From: Microlunatus elymi
GTDB taxonomy: Bacteria > Actinomycetota > Actinomycetes > Propionibacteriales > Propionibacteriaceae
Direction of reading: 5' to 3'
Length of the DNA: 64,000 nucleotides
Assembly: GCF_007362775.1 (NCBI RefSeq)
Contig: NZ_CP041692.1
Span: forward strand, 1-64,000
The notes beneath the pieces are model-generated. The model worked only from the letters and a program-made list of their open reading frames with translations, did no database searches and was not told the origin of the DNA. The stretch's first letter is position 1. Each line of letters opens with the position of its first letter. The translations under genes were made by a program, and so were the position numbers. This document shows, one piece after another, positions 35,986 through 44,785 of the stretch.

Positions 35986-36234
35986 ATGATCGAGAACGAC
36001 TACATCGACCCGTACACAGGAATGTCGCTGGTCCGGCTTCGCGGCGAGGAACTGCGCCGGGAAGCCGAACACCAGCGGATGGTCGAGGAGTGCCGACTCG
36101 CGCATCCGGAACTGCGGGCGCGTAACCGGATGGCGGCCATGCTCCGTCGCGCGGCCGACCGCCTGGCGCCCGAGCCGGCGACACCGGCAGTCGCCTGGCG
36201 ACCGGTCAACGTGAGCCGCCCCTCTCCCTCGTGA
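35986..36234 (+). CDS. Small hypothetical protein, 82 residues
   Basis: Starts at ATG 35986 with AAAGGA ten bases upstream (GTG 35968 also possible). The sequence is highly charged and mostly helical (LRGEELRREAEHQRMVEECR, RAADRLAP) with a Pro-rich end. No family recognised. It lies 35 bp after the DUF4097 gene on the same strand and is probably in that operon. Confidence 0.6.
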   Translation: MIENDYIDPYTGMSLVRLRGEELRREAEHQRMVEECRLAHPELRARNRMAAMLRRAADRLAPEPATPAVAWRPVNVSRPSPS

Positions 36235-36245
36235 GATCCGTACCG

Positions 36246-36266
36246 GCCCTTCGACAAGCTCAGGGC
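36246..36266. repeat. CTTCGACAAGCTCAG-type repeat
   Basis: CCCTTCGACAAGCTCAGGGC just downstream of the convergent small gene and dcd. Part of the same dispersed family as 31672-32105. Confidence 0.85.
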
Positions 36267-36272
36267 TTTGGT

Positions 36273-36848
36273 TCAGATCCTGGTGCGGTGGAAGTTGCTG
36301 CCGGACCGGCTCGGGGTCGGACCACGCTGCCCCTGGTAGCGAGAGCCGTACGCGGCCGTGCCGTAGGGGTGTTCGGCCGGCGACGACAGCCGGAAGAAGC
36401 AGAACTGGCCGATCTTCATCCCCGGCCAGAGCTTGATCGGCAGCGTGGCGACGTTGGACAACTCCAACGTGACGTGCCCGGAGAAGCCGGGATCGATGAA
36501 GCCGGCGGTGGAGTGCGTGAGCAGACCGAGCCGGCCCAGCGAGGACTTGCCCTCCAGCCGGGCGGCGATCTGATCGCCGAGGGTGACCACCTCGTAGGTG
36601 GATCCGAGCACGAACTCCCCCGGATGCAGGATGAACGGGTCGTCGCCGGCCGGCTCGACCTCGCGGGTCAGCTCGGACTGATCCTCGGCCGGGTCGATGT
36701 GCGGATAGCGATGATTCTCGAAGACCCGGAACAGCCGATCCAGCCGGACGTCGATACTGGCCGGCTGGATCATCTCCGGCGAATACGGGTCGAGCGCGAT
36801 CTGACCGGACTCGATCTCGGCCTTGATGTCGCGATCCGAAAGAAGCAT
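36273..36848 (-). CDS. dcd: dCTP deaminase
   Basis: 191 residues; deaminates dCTP to dUTP, or directly to dUMP in bifunctional members, for dTMP synthesis. [21 protein letters not shown] start, [43 protein letters not shown] and the C-terminal [14 protein letters not shown] lid. All active-site blocks are intact and the length is normal. ATG 36848 with AAGG upstream. Confidence 0.96.
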   Translation of the reverse strand: MLLSDRDIKAEIESGQIALDPYSPEMIQPASIDVRLDRLFRVFENHRYPHIDPAEDQSELTREVEPAGDDPFILHPGEFVLGSTYEVVTLGDQIAARLEGKSSLGRLGLLTHSTAGFIDPGFSGHVTLELSNVATLPIKLWPGMKIGQFCFFRLSSPAEHPYGTAAYGSRYQGQRGPTPSRSGSNFHRTRI

Positions 36849-36892
36849 GGGCCAGACCTTAGCCTGGATCCAGGCGTAGCCCGGATCCGCGT

Positions 36893-37993
36893 TCACCGTG
36901 CGCTGCGGGCGATCCGGATCTTGTGCTTGCCGAACGAAATCAGGTAGCCCGGGGTGTGGATCCGTCGCGGCACCTCAGGGACGAGCAACTCGTACCCGCC
37001 GTCGGCGTCGGTGATCGCGGTCCCGTTCGTCGATCCGCGGTCGGTGATCGACACCCCACGCGCGTCGACGTTGATCGCCAGGTGCGTCTTCGACACCGTA
37101 CGCGCCTCGTCGACCACCTTGATCAACTGGACGTCGTCCTCGCCGGCCCGTGGCTGGGGGTTGCGGCCGACCAGGACGAGCCGGTTGATCGGCACCTGCC
37201 GGCCGTCCTCCAGCACGACAAGCCAACCCTGGTTGGGTGGCAGCGGAGCCGGCTCATCCGGGTCGGCTTCGCCGGACGACTGGACCGCGGCCGCAACCCG
37301 GGTCTCCTGCTCCGGCTCGACTTCCTCGATCAGATCGGTCCGTTCGACCGGACGGGCCGGCTGCTGAAGATCATCGACGTGCTGATCACCGGGTTCATGA
37401 TCATCCGGCTCCTCGATCAGAGAGACGAATTCATGATCAACAGCGGCCGGAGCGACCGCCGGTTCGGTGATCTTGGTCCGCGGCGGAGCCAGCGGGCGCG
37501 CCTCGATCACCACCGAGTCGGCAGCCAGATCGTGCCAGCCCTGCCGGCGTCGTTGGGTCAACATCAGCGCCGCCATGATGATCAAGACGATGGTGCTGGC
37601 GCAGAGCAGCAGGAGGATCACGCCGCGCAGCAGCGCCCGACCCCAGCCGATCGGGCGGCCGTCGTGCAGCCCGACGACTTGCAGGCCGAGCAGCCGCATC
37701 CCGACTCCGGCCGCGCGGGTCGCGTACAGCCACCAGGACAGCGCCGCCCACCCTGCGACCAGGACGCCGCAGATCATCGACGGCACGTTCGGGCCGTCGG
37801 TGCCGAGCAGGATCAGGCCGATCACCAACACCAGGTACGGCAGGATCACGTCGATCGCGAAGGCGGCCAGTCGGCGGCCCAACCGCGCCAGGTGCACGCC
37901 GTCGGGCAGCCCGGCCGACCGGTCGCCGTACTCCGTCTCTGCCGGCGCCACCGGGCTCACCTCAGCCGCGGTCGACCGCAATGGTGATCCCAT
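36893..37993 (-). CDS. RDD-family membrane protein with C-terminal FHA domain
   Basis: 366 residues. RDD domain: [22 protein letters not shown], then two to four membrane helices (about 42-63, 68-90 and 123-147). Next an acidic linker and a forkhead-associated phosphothreonine-binding domain (about 265-360): [21 protein letters not shown] and [10 protein letters not shown]. The RDD part anchors it; the FHA part should bind a phosphorylated partner. Its 5' end overlaps the 3' end of the upstream FHA gene by 32 bp, so the two are co-transcribed with a PP2C phosphatase. Confidence 0.85.
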   Translation of the reverse strand: MGSPLRSTAAEVSPVAPAETEYGDRSAGLPDGVHLARLGRRLAAFAIDVILPYLVLVIGLILLGTDGPNVPSMICGVLVAGWAALSWWLYATRAAGVGMRLLGLQVVGLHDGRPIGWGRALLRGVILLLLCASTIVLIIMAALMLTQRRRQGWHDLAADSVVIEARPLAPPRTKITEPAVAPAAVDHEFVSLIEEPDDHEPGDQHVDDLQQPARPVERTDLIEEVEPEQETRVAAAVQSSGEADPDEPAPLPPNQGWLVVLEDGRQVPINRLVLVGRNPQPRAGEDDVQLIKVVDEARTVSKTHLAINVDARGVSITDRGSTNGTAITDADGGYELLVPEVPRRIHTPGYLISFGKHKIRIARSAR

Positions 37994-39140
37994 CGCCGAG
38001 GTCGATCAGGCTGCCGTACTCCAGCGGCACGCCGACGCCCGGCCGCAGATCGCTGCGCCGGCCGTCGGGCGAGACCAGGATGGTGCCGTTGGTCGAATTC
38101 AGATCCGTGACCACCAACCGGCCCTCCTGCGGCGCCACCTGGACGTGGGTCCGGCTGATGTCGTGACTCGGGCTCGGCACCGTCAGCAACCGCGGCAACT
38201 GATCGCTGCGGACGCGGCTGGCCACCGGCGACCGGCCGATCACCACCGGACGATCGACCACCACCTGGCCGCCACTGGACGGGTGCAGCACCCCGAGCAC
38301 GGGACGGTGCTGGGAATCCGAGAGTTGAAGTCCGGGCAGACTGCTGGCGAACACGGTCTGGCCGGACTCGGCGGGATCAAGGCGTACCGTCGGCTCCGGC
38401 TGGGCCGCGGTGGACAACGCGGCCGCGGCCACCGCAGCAGGTGTGGCGGACTCGGAGGTCTGCCCTTCGACCGGCCCAGGGAGCTTCGCTGCCGGTTCGG
38501 CTGTCCTCGCTGCTGACTCGGCCGACGGCCCTTCGACAAGCTCAGCGCCCGTTGTGGAATCCTCGGGCGCGGACAGCAGGCGAAGAGCTTCCTGGTCGCC
38601 GACGAAGGTGCCCTGCGGGGAGCGGATCTGGATCGGTTCGGAGCAGTCCAGCAGCACCCGGGAGGCGCCGACCGCGCCGATCACCAGCGGCAACTCGAGT
38701 TGCTCGCCCTCGTTCTGTTCGCCGGCCCGCAACTCCACCTGCTGCAGGTCGCCGAGGCCGATCTCGGTCCAGGTCTGTACGCCCTGGCCGTCGGCCACCG
38801 ACTGTCCGGACTTCGGATCGACCAGCTTGACCGCACCCCGTACCAGTGACCGCATGCCACCGTGATCCCAGAAGATCGCCGCGAAGTCGGGCATCGCGTC
38901 CAGCCGGAAGTCGGCCAGCCGAGCCGCCAACTCCTGAATCGATGCCGCGCCGACGACCTCCTCCCAGACCACCTCGATCAGGTCCGACCACTGCGGGGCA
39001 GCCGGCTGCATCAACACCAACGAGGTCGGTCCGGCCAGCACCAGCCAATCGCCCGGGCGGTAGCGCGCCCGCCACTGGCTCGTCCAATGCGGCCCGATCC
39101 CGTGGGGCTCGGCATCCGCCCCCTGCTTCGCGTTCGTCAT
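37962..39140 (-). CDS. FHA-domain protein
   Basis: 392 residues. The first 180 form an uncharacterised domain (DWLVLAGPTSLVLMQP start). A low-complexity Ala/Glu/Pro linker follows, and then a C-terminal FHA domain: VVIGRSPVASRV, SHDISRTHVQVAPQEG and DLNSTNGTILVSPDG. The linker includes two stretches coded by CTTCGAC-type repeats (GAELVEGPS and LPGPVEGQT). It sits between the PP2C gene and the RDD-FHA gene. Likely a phosphopeptide adaptor in a Ser/Thr kinase pathway; no kinase lies in the window. Confidence 0.83.
   Translation of the reverse strand: MTNAKQGADAEPHGIGPHWTSQWRARYRPGDWLVLAGPTSLVLMQPAAPQWSDLIEVVWEEVVGAASIQELAARLADFRLDAMPDFAAIFWDHGGMRSLVRGAVKLVDPKSGQSVADGQGVQTWTEIGLGDLQQVELRAGEQNEGEQLELPLVIGAVGASRVLLDCSEPIQIRSPQGTFVGDQEALRLLSAPEDSTTGAELVEGPSAESAARTAEPAAKLPGPVEGQTSESATPAAVAAAALSTAAQPEPTVRLDPAESGQTVFASSLPGLQLSDSQHRPVLGVLHPSSGGQVVVDRPVVIGRSPVASRVRSDQLPRLLTVPSPSHDISRTHVQVAPQEGRLVVTDLNSTNGTILVSPDGRRSDLRPGVGVPLEYGSLIDLGDGITIAVDRG
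38528..38548. repeat. CTTCGACAAGCTCAG-type repeat inside the FHA gene
   Basis: GGCCCTTCGACAAGCTCAGC lies in frame in the linker of the FHA protein and encodes ELVEGP on the minus strand. A diverged copy lies near 38463-38483. Confidence 0.85.
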
Positions 39141-39236
39141 CGGTTTGCCCCTAGTCCTCTGTCTGCCCCGACATACATTCCCCCCGGCCGCTGCGGGCCG
39201 CCCGGTCCGAGCGTAATGGTGCTGCCATCGATGCGC

Positions 39237-40055
39237 TTATACAGAATCCGGGACAGGGGCATGCGGGTGCGGCTGCACCGAGGTCACCTCGTCCGATTCC
39301 GGCTCACCGGCGGCGACGGCCGCGACGTCGACCACGATGATCGAGACGTTGTCGGTCGCACCGGCAGCCAGCGCGAGCTGCAGCAGATCGTCGGCCGCTG
39401 CCGCCGCTTCGGACGGCTGCAGCAGCCGACCCAACAGGTCCGCGTACGGCGCCGCCAGCAGTCCGTCGGAACAGATCAGCAACCGGTCGCCGGGAACCAT
39501 CGGAATCATCCAGAAGTCCGGTTCGCAGTCGGCCTCGGCGCCGATCGCCCGGGTGACCAGATTGCGGTCGGGATGCCCCGCGGCCTGATCGGCGGTGATC
39601 ACGCCGGCGTCGACGAGTTCCTGGACGTGCGAGTGGTCAACGCTGATCTGGCTGAGTTCGCGCTCGTCGGCACCTTCGCTCGGGTGGGCCGGCAACCGGT
39701 AGATCCTGCTGTCGCCGATGTTGAACACCAGCCAGTACGGTTCCTCACCGGCCAGCAGTCCGACCGCGCCGACCGCGGTGCTGCTCGGACCGTGCGGCTC
39801 GTCGGCGACGTTCAAACCGCGGACCCGGAGATGGGCGGCCTGGATGGTGGCGCTGACCGCGTCCGCGTCGATCACCGGCCGGCGCGCCAGCTTGCCGAAC
39901 TCCTCCACCACGATCGCGCTGGCCAATTCACCGTCGGCGTTTCCGCCGACGCCGTCGGCAACGACAAAGACCGGCGGCGAGGCAAGGATGCTGTCCTCAT
40001 TGACGCTGCGGACCGTGCCGCGGTCGGTGACGGCTCCGTATTCGAGCAGGTGCAC
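39237..40055 (-). CDS. PP2C-family Ser/Thr phosphatase
   Basis: 272 residues, metal-dependent phosphatase without a membrane segment. Motifs: TDRGTVRSVNEDS, FVVADGVGGNADGELAS (metal Asp), NIGDSRIYRL, LLICSDGLL and GATDNVSIIVVD. All metal ligands appear present. It resembles PstP-like and PppA-like enzymes that reverse Ser/Thr kinase signalling. It leads the FHA/FHA cluster on the same strand (gap of 96 bp). Confidence 0.92.
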   Translation of the reverse strand: MHLLEYGAVTDRGTVRSVNEDSILASPPVFVVADGVGGNADGELASAIVVEEFGKLARRPVIDADAVSATIQAAHLRVRGLNVADEPHGPSSTAVGAVGLLAGEEPYWLVFNIGDSRIYRLPAHPSEGADERELSQISVDHSHVQELVDAGVITADQAAGHPDRNLVTRAIGAEADCEPDFWMIPMVPGDRLLICSDGLLAAPYADLLGRLLQPSEAAAAADDLLQLALAAGATDNVSIIVVDVAAVAAGEPESDEVTSVQPHPHAPVPDSV

Positions 40056-40137
40056 GGCAGCCGAGCCTAATGCCGGGCGCGGAGAGTTCGGGACCGAATC
40101 GGCCGGCCGGAGCCGAATTTTCTGTCAGCTCCCCGGC

Positions 40138-41010
40138 TCAGACCTTCAGGTCGGCCGCTTCTGCGGCCTCGACCTGCGCCATGAATTCCCGCTTGCCGGA
40201 CTGCCAGGCGTCCTCGTTCTGCCCGGTCCGCCAGTAGCCCGAGATGGAGACCTGGCGCCGGTCCAAGTGCTGCTCGACGAACAGGTAGCGTCGCAGATCC
40301 TTGATCATCTCGGCATTGCCGTGGATGAAGACCTGCAGTTTTCCGTCCGGCAGGCCCTGCTCTCGTACGGTCCGGGCCAGCGGTTCGCCGTAGGGCCGAT
40401 CGCCGCGGTGGACCCAGACCACGCTGGTCCGATCCTCGGCCGGCAGCGGCTGATGATGCTCGCTGTCGGACACCTCCAGATAGACCGTTGCCCGGGCGTG
40501 GGCGGGCAGCCGATCCAACGCCGCGGCGATCGCGGGGATGGCGGCCTCGTCACCGGCCAGCAGATGGCTGTCGAAATCGTCCTGCGGCGCGTACGCCCCG
40601 CCCGGACCGCGGAATCCGATCTGCGCACCGGGCTCGGCTGCCGCGGCCCACGGCCCGGCCAGCCCCTCGTCGCCGTGCACGACGAAGTCGATCGCCAGTT
40701 CGCCGGAGTCGCGGTCGAAGGAGCGGATCGTGTAGGTCCTGGTGACCGGCCACTGATCGGCCGGTGCACTCTCCCGCAGCGCATCCGGGTCGAACGGCCA
40801 GCTGAAATCCGCACCCGCCGGCGGGAACAGGATCTTCACGTAGTGATCGGTGAAGGTGAGCTCCGGCAACTCGGAGAGATCCGGCCCGGTGAAATAGAGC
40901 CGGACCATGTCCGGGTTGAGCCACTGTTTGCGGGCAACCGTCGCGGTACGAATCTTGCGCGGCTTCGGTGTGCGGGCGGGTGACTGGGAACCTTCGGCCT
41001 GCTGGGGCAT
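40138..41010 (-). CDS. Siderophore-interacting protein (ViuB/SIP family ferric reductase)
   Basis: 290 residues; releases iron from imported ferric siderophores by FAD/NAD(P)H-dependent reduction. NPDMVRLYFTG, RTYTIRSFD (FAD binding), IDFVVHGDEGLAGPWA, LLAGDEAAIPAIAAAL, VFIHGNAEMIKDLRRYL and ISGYWRTGQNEDAWQ. The start ATG 41010 has GAGGAG seven bases upstream; longer in-frame starts read into a hairpin. A DtxR/IdeR-type iron box lies about 120 bp upstream, so it should be expressed under iron limitation. Confidence 0.93.
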   Translation of the reverse strand: MPQQAEGSQSPARTPKPRKIRTATVARKQWLNPDMVRLYFTGPDLSELPELTFTDHYVKILFPPAGADFSWPFDPDALRESAPADQWPVTRTYTIRSFDRDSGELAIDFVVHGDEGLAGPWAAAAEPGAQIGFRGPGGAYAPQDDFDSHLLAGDEAAIPAIAAALDRLPAHARATVYLEVSDSEHHQPLPAEDRTSVVWVHRGDRPYGEPLARTVREQGLPDGKLQVFIHGNAEMIKDLRRYLFVEQHLDRRQVSISGYWRTGQNEDAWQSGKREFMAQVEAAEAADLKV

Positions 41011-41040
41011 GCAACTCCTCGAGATGTCCGGGTCGTCCCG

Positions 41041-41114
41041 CCACAGCCGCACCAGTTGCGGCCAGCCGCACCGGGTGCAGCTGGTGCGGCTGGCCGCAAC
41101 TGGTGCGGCTGTGG
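41041..41114. repeat. Very long perfect hairpin (32-bp arms, 10-base loop)
   Basis: Left arm 41041-41072 begins CCACAGCCGCACCAGTTG; the right arm 41083-41114 is its exact complement. It lies in the 5' leader between the iron box and the start of the siderophore-interacting gene, so it would fold in that mRNA. The arms contain nested copies of CAGCCGCACC. Confidence 0.9.
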
Positions 41115-41128
41115 GTCGGGCGGCGTAC

Positions 41129-41147
41129 TTAGGCCAGCCTAACCCCA
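41129..41147. promoter_or_regulatory. DtxR/IdeR-type iron box
   Basis: TTAGGCCAGCCTAACCCCA matches about 14 of 19 positions of the IdeR consensus, with both half-sites TTAGG and CCTAACC kept. It is upstream of the siderophore-interacting gene. Confidence 0.8.
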
Positions 41148-41183
41148 GATTCGGGTGGTGTTGCTGTGAGGTCGTTATGGATC

Positions 41184-42269
41184 TCAGGCGACCACGGCGC
41201 GGACGGAGTAGATGTCAGGCAGGTGTGCGGCCAGCTGCTGCCAGTGCTCGCCGTCGTCGGTGGTGCCGTACAGGGTGCCGTCGCGAGCGCCGAAGTAGAG
41301 CCCGGCGTCGGCGGCGTTGTCGGCGCTGAACGCGTCCCGCATCACGGCCGCATAGAAGCTGTCCGGCAGGCCGTCGTCGGTGGCCGTCCAGTGTTCGCCG
41401 GCGTCGGTCGACCGCCAGACCCGAGCCCTTCCCTCGGGCGGGATTCGCTGGCCGTCGGCCACCAGCGGGAACACGAAGACCGTGTCGGGCTGGTTGGGAT
41501 GCACCACGATCGGGAAGCCGAAGTCGCTGGGCAGACCCTCGGCGATCGAGTTCCAGTGCTCGCCGCCGTCGTCGGAGCGGTAGACGCCGTGATGGTTCTG
41601 GGCGTACATCCGGTCCGGGTTGGTCGGATGCGCGGCGACCTTGTGCACGCACTGCCCGTACTCCGGCCACGGGTCGGGCATGAAGTACGCCTTGATGCCG
41701 ACGTTCGCCGGCGCCCAGCTCTGCCCGGCGTCGCTGGTCCGGTAGACGCCGCCGGTGGACATCGCGACCGTCAGCCGGTCCTTGTCCTTCGGATTCGGCA
41801 CGATGGTGTGGATCGCCTGACCGCCGTAGCCGGCGTCCCAGTGTTCGCGATGCGGGTGGTCCCACAGCGGCCGGATCAACTGGAACGACTCGCCCCGGTC
41901 CTCCGACCGGAACAACGCCGACGGCTGGGTGCCGGCGTAGATCACGTCGGGTTCGGCCGCCGAGGCCGGTTGGATCTGCCAGACCCGCTCGACACTGGCG
42001 CCCAGGTCGGGCTCGAACCGGACCGCCGCACCCTGGGTCTCGGTCCAGGTCCGGCCAAGATCATCGGAGTAGTAGACGCCCGGGCCCCAATGCTCGCTGG
42101 TGCCGCTGACGAAGATCCGCGGCCGGTCGCCACGGGTGTCGACGCCGACTCCGTACACCGCCTCCATCAGGAACCTGGGATCGTCGAACTCCCAGGCCGT
42201 ACGACGCTCGTCGGATCGTCCGATCCACAAGCCTTTCCGGGTGCCCACCAGCAACACTGCTTCGGACAT
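41184..42269 (-). CDS. BNR/Asp-box repeat (sialidase-like) beta-propeller protein
   Basis: 361 residues. Six Asp-box turns are visible: YSDDLGRTW, RSEDRGESF, RTSDAGQSW, RSDDGGEHW, RSTDAGEHW and GTTDDGEHW. This gives a beta-propeller of the WD40/YVTN/BNR-like type. No signal peptide, so cytoplasmic. The catalytic Arg triad of true sialidases cannot be assigned, so a glycosidase role is not claimed. The ATG has GGAGAGG upstream. Confidence 0.85.
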   Translation of the reverse strand: MSEAVLLVGTRKGLWIGRSDERRTAWEFDDPRFLMEAVYGVGVDTRGDRPRIFVSGTSEHWGPGVYYSDDLGRTWTETQGAAVRFEPDLGASVERVWQIQPASAAEPDVIYAGTQPSALFRSEDRGESFQLIRPLWDHPHREHWDAGYGGQAIHTIVPNPKDKDRLTVAMSTGGVYRTSDAGQSWAPANVGIKAYFMPDPWPEYGQCVHKVAAHPTNPDRMYAQNHHGVYRSDDGGEHWNSIAEGLPSDFGFPIVVHPNQPDTVFVFPLVADGQRIPPEGRARVWRSTDAGEHWTATDDGLPDSFYAAVMRDAFSADNAADAGLYFGARDGTLYGTTDDGEHWQQLAAHLPDIYSVRAVVA

Positions 42270-42414
42270 GACCTCTCCGTCGGGTCGTTGCGTGCGCTTT
42301 CGGACGGGGCACGCAGACAGGGTCAAGACTCGTCGCCGATCTGGGCCTCGTCAAGTGCCACACGGACTCCCGAACCCGTCGCCGTCGAGATCGAATTCAG
42401 CTACCGTCCGGGTC

Positions 42415-42837
42415 ATGTCAGCCGTCCGACTCATCCGTTCCGCTGTTCTGTCCGAGACTGCCGAATACGCCTACGCCGCCACGGTCGATGCCGCCGGTCT
42501 CCGGATGATCTTCACCGCGGGCGCCTGCCCGCTGGATTCGGACGGCAACACCGTCGCGGTCGGTGACGTCGCCGGGCAGGCGCGGCAGGTGATGGCCAAT
42601 CTGGAGCAGGCACTCGGCGACGCCGGAGCGGAGCTCACCGACGTGCTGCAGACGACGGTGTACGTCGCCTCGTCCGATCGTTCCGACCTCACAACGGCCT
42701 GGCGGGTGGTGCGAAATGGGTTCGGCGAACACGATGCGCCCAGCACGCTGCTCGGAGTGGCGGCATTCGGCTACCCCGACCAACTGGTCGAAGTGGTCGC
42801 CACTGCGGCCACAGTTGTCGCGCGCGAGCCGAGCTGA
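42415..42837 (+). CDS. RidA (YjgF/UK114) family protein
   Basis: 140 residues. RidA-type enzymes hydrolyse reactive enamine/imine intermediates. IFTAGACPLDSDGN, QARQVMANLEQALGDAGAELTDVLQTTVYV and APSTLLGVAAFGYPDQLVEV match the trimeric fold. The arginine of the classic RidA site is not in its usual place, so this may be one of the Rid subfamilies. It starts at ATG 42415, divergent from the BNR gene. Confidence 0.85.
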   Translation: MSAVRLIRSAVLSETAEYAYAATVDAAGLRMIFTAGACPLDSDGNTVAVGDVAGQARQVMANLEQALGDAGAELTDVLQTTVYVASSDRSDLTTAWRVVRNGFGEHDAPSTLLGVAAFGYPDQLVEVVATAATVVAREPS

Positions 42838-42855
42838 ACCTGATCCTCGGGAAGT

Positions 42856-42950
42856 TAACTCAGGAATCGGCACACTCGTTGGGCTTCCCGGCCCGGTCGC
42901 ACGCTCAGCGCGGCCGGACAGAGCTGACGAGTGTGCCGATTCCTGAGTTA
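42856..42950. repeat. Long perfect inverted repeat (24-bp arms)
   Basis: Left arm 42856-42879 starts TAACTCAGGAATCGGC; the right arm 42927-42950 is its exact complement. The loop is 47 bases. It lies between the convergent RidA and SHOCT genes and has no U-tract. Confidence 0.88.
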
Positions 42951-42972
42951 TCGCCGTCGGCATCAGTGCGGC

Positions 42973-43323
42973 TCAGGACTTCGACTTCTTCCCGTTCTGC
43001 GGATGGTGATCAACTCCGGGCGTCCAGTTCAGTGCGGCGGCGCGCTCGAGGAACTCGTCGCTGGCGATCTCCCCGTTGGCGAACCGGGTGGCCAGCAGCT
43101 TGCGCGCCTCGAACTCCGGACTCAACGGACCGATCCGGTTGCCGCCGGCAGCCCATGGCGGCGGACCGATCTTGCCCTTGCGGGCCAGGAAGAACAGCAC
43201 GGCGCCGATCAGCAGCAGGGTGAGCAGAAACATGACAACTCCTAGAAATGGTGCGAAGAACGGCACACCGCCGCCCCAGGTGTGGAAACCGGGGCCCGGG
43301 CCGCCCCAACCGTGTGGATTCAT
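42973..43323 (-). CDS. Membrane protein with C-terminal SHOCT domain
   Basis: 116 residues: Gly/Pro/Trp-rich N-terminus (HGWGGPGPGFHTWGGG), one membrane helix (about 23-46), then a SHOCT oligomerisation motif (ARKLLATRFANGEIASDEFLERA). A Lys-rich end follows. Function unknown; such proteins are common in actinobacterial envelopes. A GTG nine bases upstream of ATG 43323 is an alternative start. Confidence 0.82.
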   Translation of the reverse strand: MNPHGWGGPGPGFHTWGGGVPFFAPFLGVVMFLLTLLLIGAVLFFLARKGKIGPPPWAAGGNRIGPLSPEFEARKLLATRFANGEIASDEFLERAAALNWTPGVDHHPQNGKKSKS

Positions 43324-43390
43324 GCGACCCACGATTCAACGCGTCAGCCTCCCCCGCATCGGCTGTCAGGCGACACCTTCACTACGTCAG

Positions 43391-43413
43391 CCGACGTAGC
43401 GCGGCTACGTCGG
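43391..43413. promoter_or_regulatory. Palindrome in the promoter region of the second NarL-type pair
   Basis: CCGACGTAGC and GCTACGTCGG arms around GCG. It lies 68 bp before the kinase start; it could be an operator or the end of the divergent leader. Confidence 0.45.
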
Positions 43414-43480
43414 TGATGCGATGTCTCGGCGCTACCGGCCCAGTAGTGTCATGAACTGCTCACAGGGAGGGAGGTGGACG

Positions 43481-44785
43481 GTGGCCGATTCGAAGTCGCG
43501 GCTGCTGTTGCTGGACGTCCCGTTGGCGCTGGTGATCGGTTCCGGGTCGTTGGCGGTGGCCCGCATCTTTGCCGAACTCTCCCAGCAGCCCCTCGGTCGG
43601 AGTGGAGCCGAGTTTCCGATGGGGCCACCGTGGGCGCACCCGGGCCGCGGCCATGTTGAGACCTGGTCGCCGCCGTCGTTCCGCGCTGATCTTGGTGAGC
43701 CGTACACCTGGATCGCACTGATCTGGGTGTTGATCTTGATGCTGGGGATCGCGTTCCGGCGGGTTCGGCCTCGAACCGGGTACGCGATCACGGTCGTCGG
43801 CGCGACCGGCTATCTGGCTGCAGGGCTGCCGTTCGGGCCGGTGCTGGTGGCCCCGGCGCTCGGTCTGGTCACCATGGCGATGCGGTTGAGCGTGCGCCGA
43901 TGGGCGCCCTGGACGGTGCTGCTGGCGCCGATGATCTGGGCCGGTTTCGTCTCCGAGGACTACTTCGGGCTGACCGATCCGACCTTCTACAGCACCTTGA
44001 TCATGTTGTCCGCGGCGATGTTGATGCCGGCACTGTTCGCCACCCTGCGGCGCAACCGGCTCGATGCCGGCCGGCGGACCCGGCAGCTGGAGCTGCGGCG
44101 GGCAGCGTACCAGGAACGACTGCGGATCGCCCGGGACGTGCATGACCTGATCGGGCACAGCCTTTCGGTGATCAACATGCAGGCAGGTGTGGCCCTGTAC
44201 GTGTTGGACAAGGAACGCGGCGCGGGTGCTGCCGACGGCGCGGCGGGTGACAGCACCAAGATCACCGAATCGCTGCAGGCCATCCGATCCACCAGCAAGA
44301 ACGCGCTGGACGAGTTGCGGGCGACGCTGGGCGTCTTCCGCGGCGAGGCAACCGACACCGGTGAGCAACGGGCGCCGGTGGCGGGACTGCAACGGGTCCC
44401 CGAGTTGGTGGCGTCGTTTCGCCGGGCAGGCGGTGCGGTTGAGTTGATCATGGACGACACTGTGGACGACCTGCCCGGTCCGGTCGACTCGGCAGCGTAC
44501 CGCATCGTCCAGGAGGGCTTGACCAACGTCGCCAAGCATGCCGGCCGAGCCACCGCTACGGTACGAATCCACCGCGAACCGGAGTCGCTGGTGATCGACA
44601 TCAGCGATGACGGGCCGCCGGTCCGCAGCACTGCCGCCGCTCGCGACAGCGGCGGCAACGGCCTGATCGGGATGGCCGAACGGGCATCATCGGTCGGCGG
44701 TACCGTCTGGGCCGGTCCACTGCCGGATCGCGGATTCGGCGTGCACGCGGAGTTTCCGTTGCTGACCAACAGGAGTACGACATGA
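43481..44785 (+). CDS. NarL-family sensor histidine kinase (DesK-like)
   Basis: 434 residues from a GTG preceded by GGAGGGAGG. About five membrane helices in the first 200 residues. Then a HisKA_3 domain with H221 in ARDVHDLIGHSLSVINMQ and a HATPase domain (GLTNVAKHAGRATATVRI, DISDDGPP, NGLIGMAERA). Its 3' end overlaps the response-regulator gene by 4 bp (ATGA), so the two are strictly coupled. The signal is unknown. Confidence 0.92.
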   Translation: MADSKSRLLLLDVPLALVIGSGSLAVARIFAELSQQPLGRSGAEFPMGPPWAHPGRGHVETWSPPSFRADLGEPYTWIALIWVLILMLGIAFRRVRPRTGYAITVVGATGYLAAGLPFGPVLVAPALGLVTMAMRLSVRRWAPWTVLLAPMIWAGFVSEDYFGLTDPTFYSTLIMLSAAMLMPALFATLRRNRLDAGRRTRQLELRRAAYQERLRIARDVHDLIGHSLSVINMQAGVALYVLDKERGAGAADGAAGDSTKITESLQAIRSTSKNALDELRATLGVFRGEATDTGEQRAPVAGLQRVPELVASFRRAGGAVELIMDDTVDDLPGPVDSAAYRIVQEGLTNVAKHAGRATATVRIHREPESLVIDISDDGPPVRSTAAARDSGGNGLIGMAERASSVGGTVWAGPLPDRGFGVHAEFPLLTNRSTT

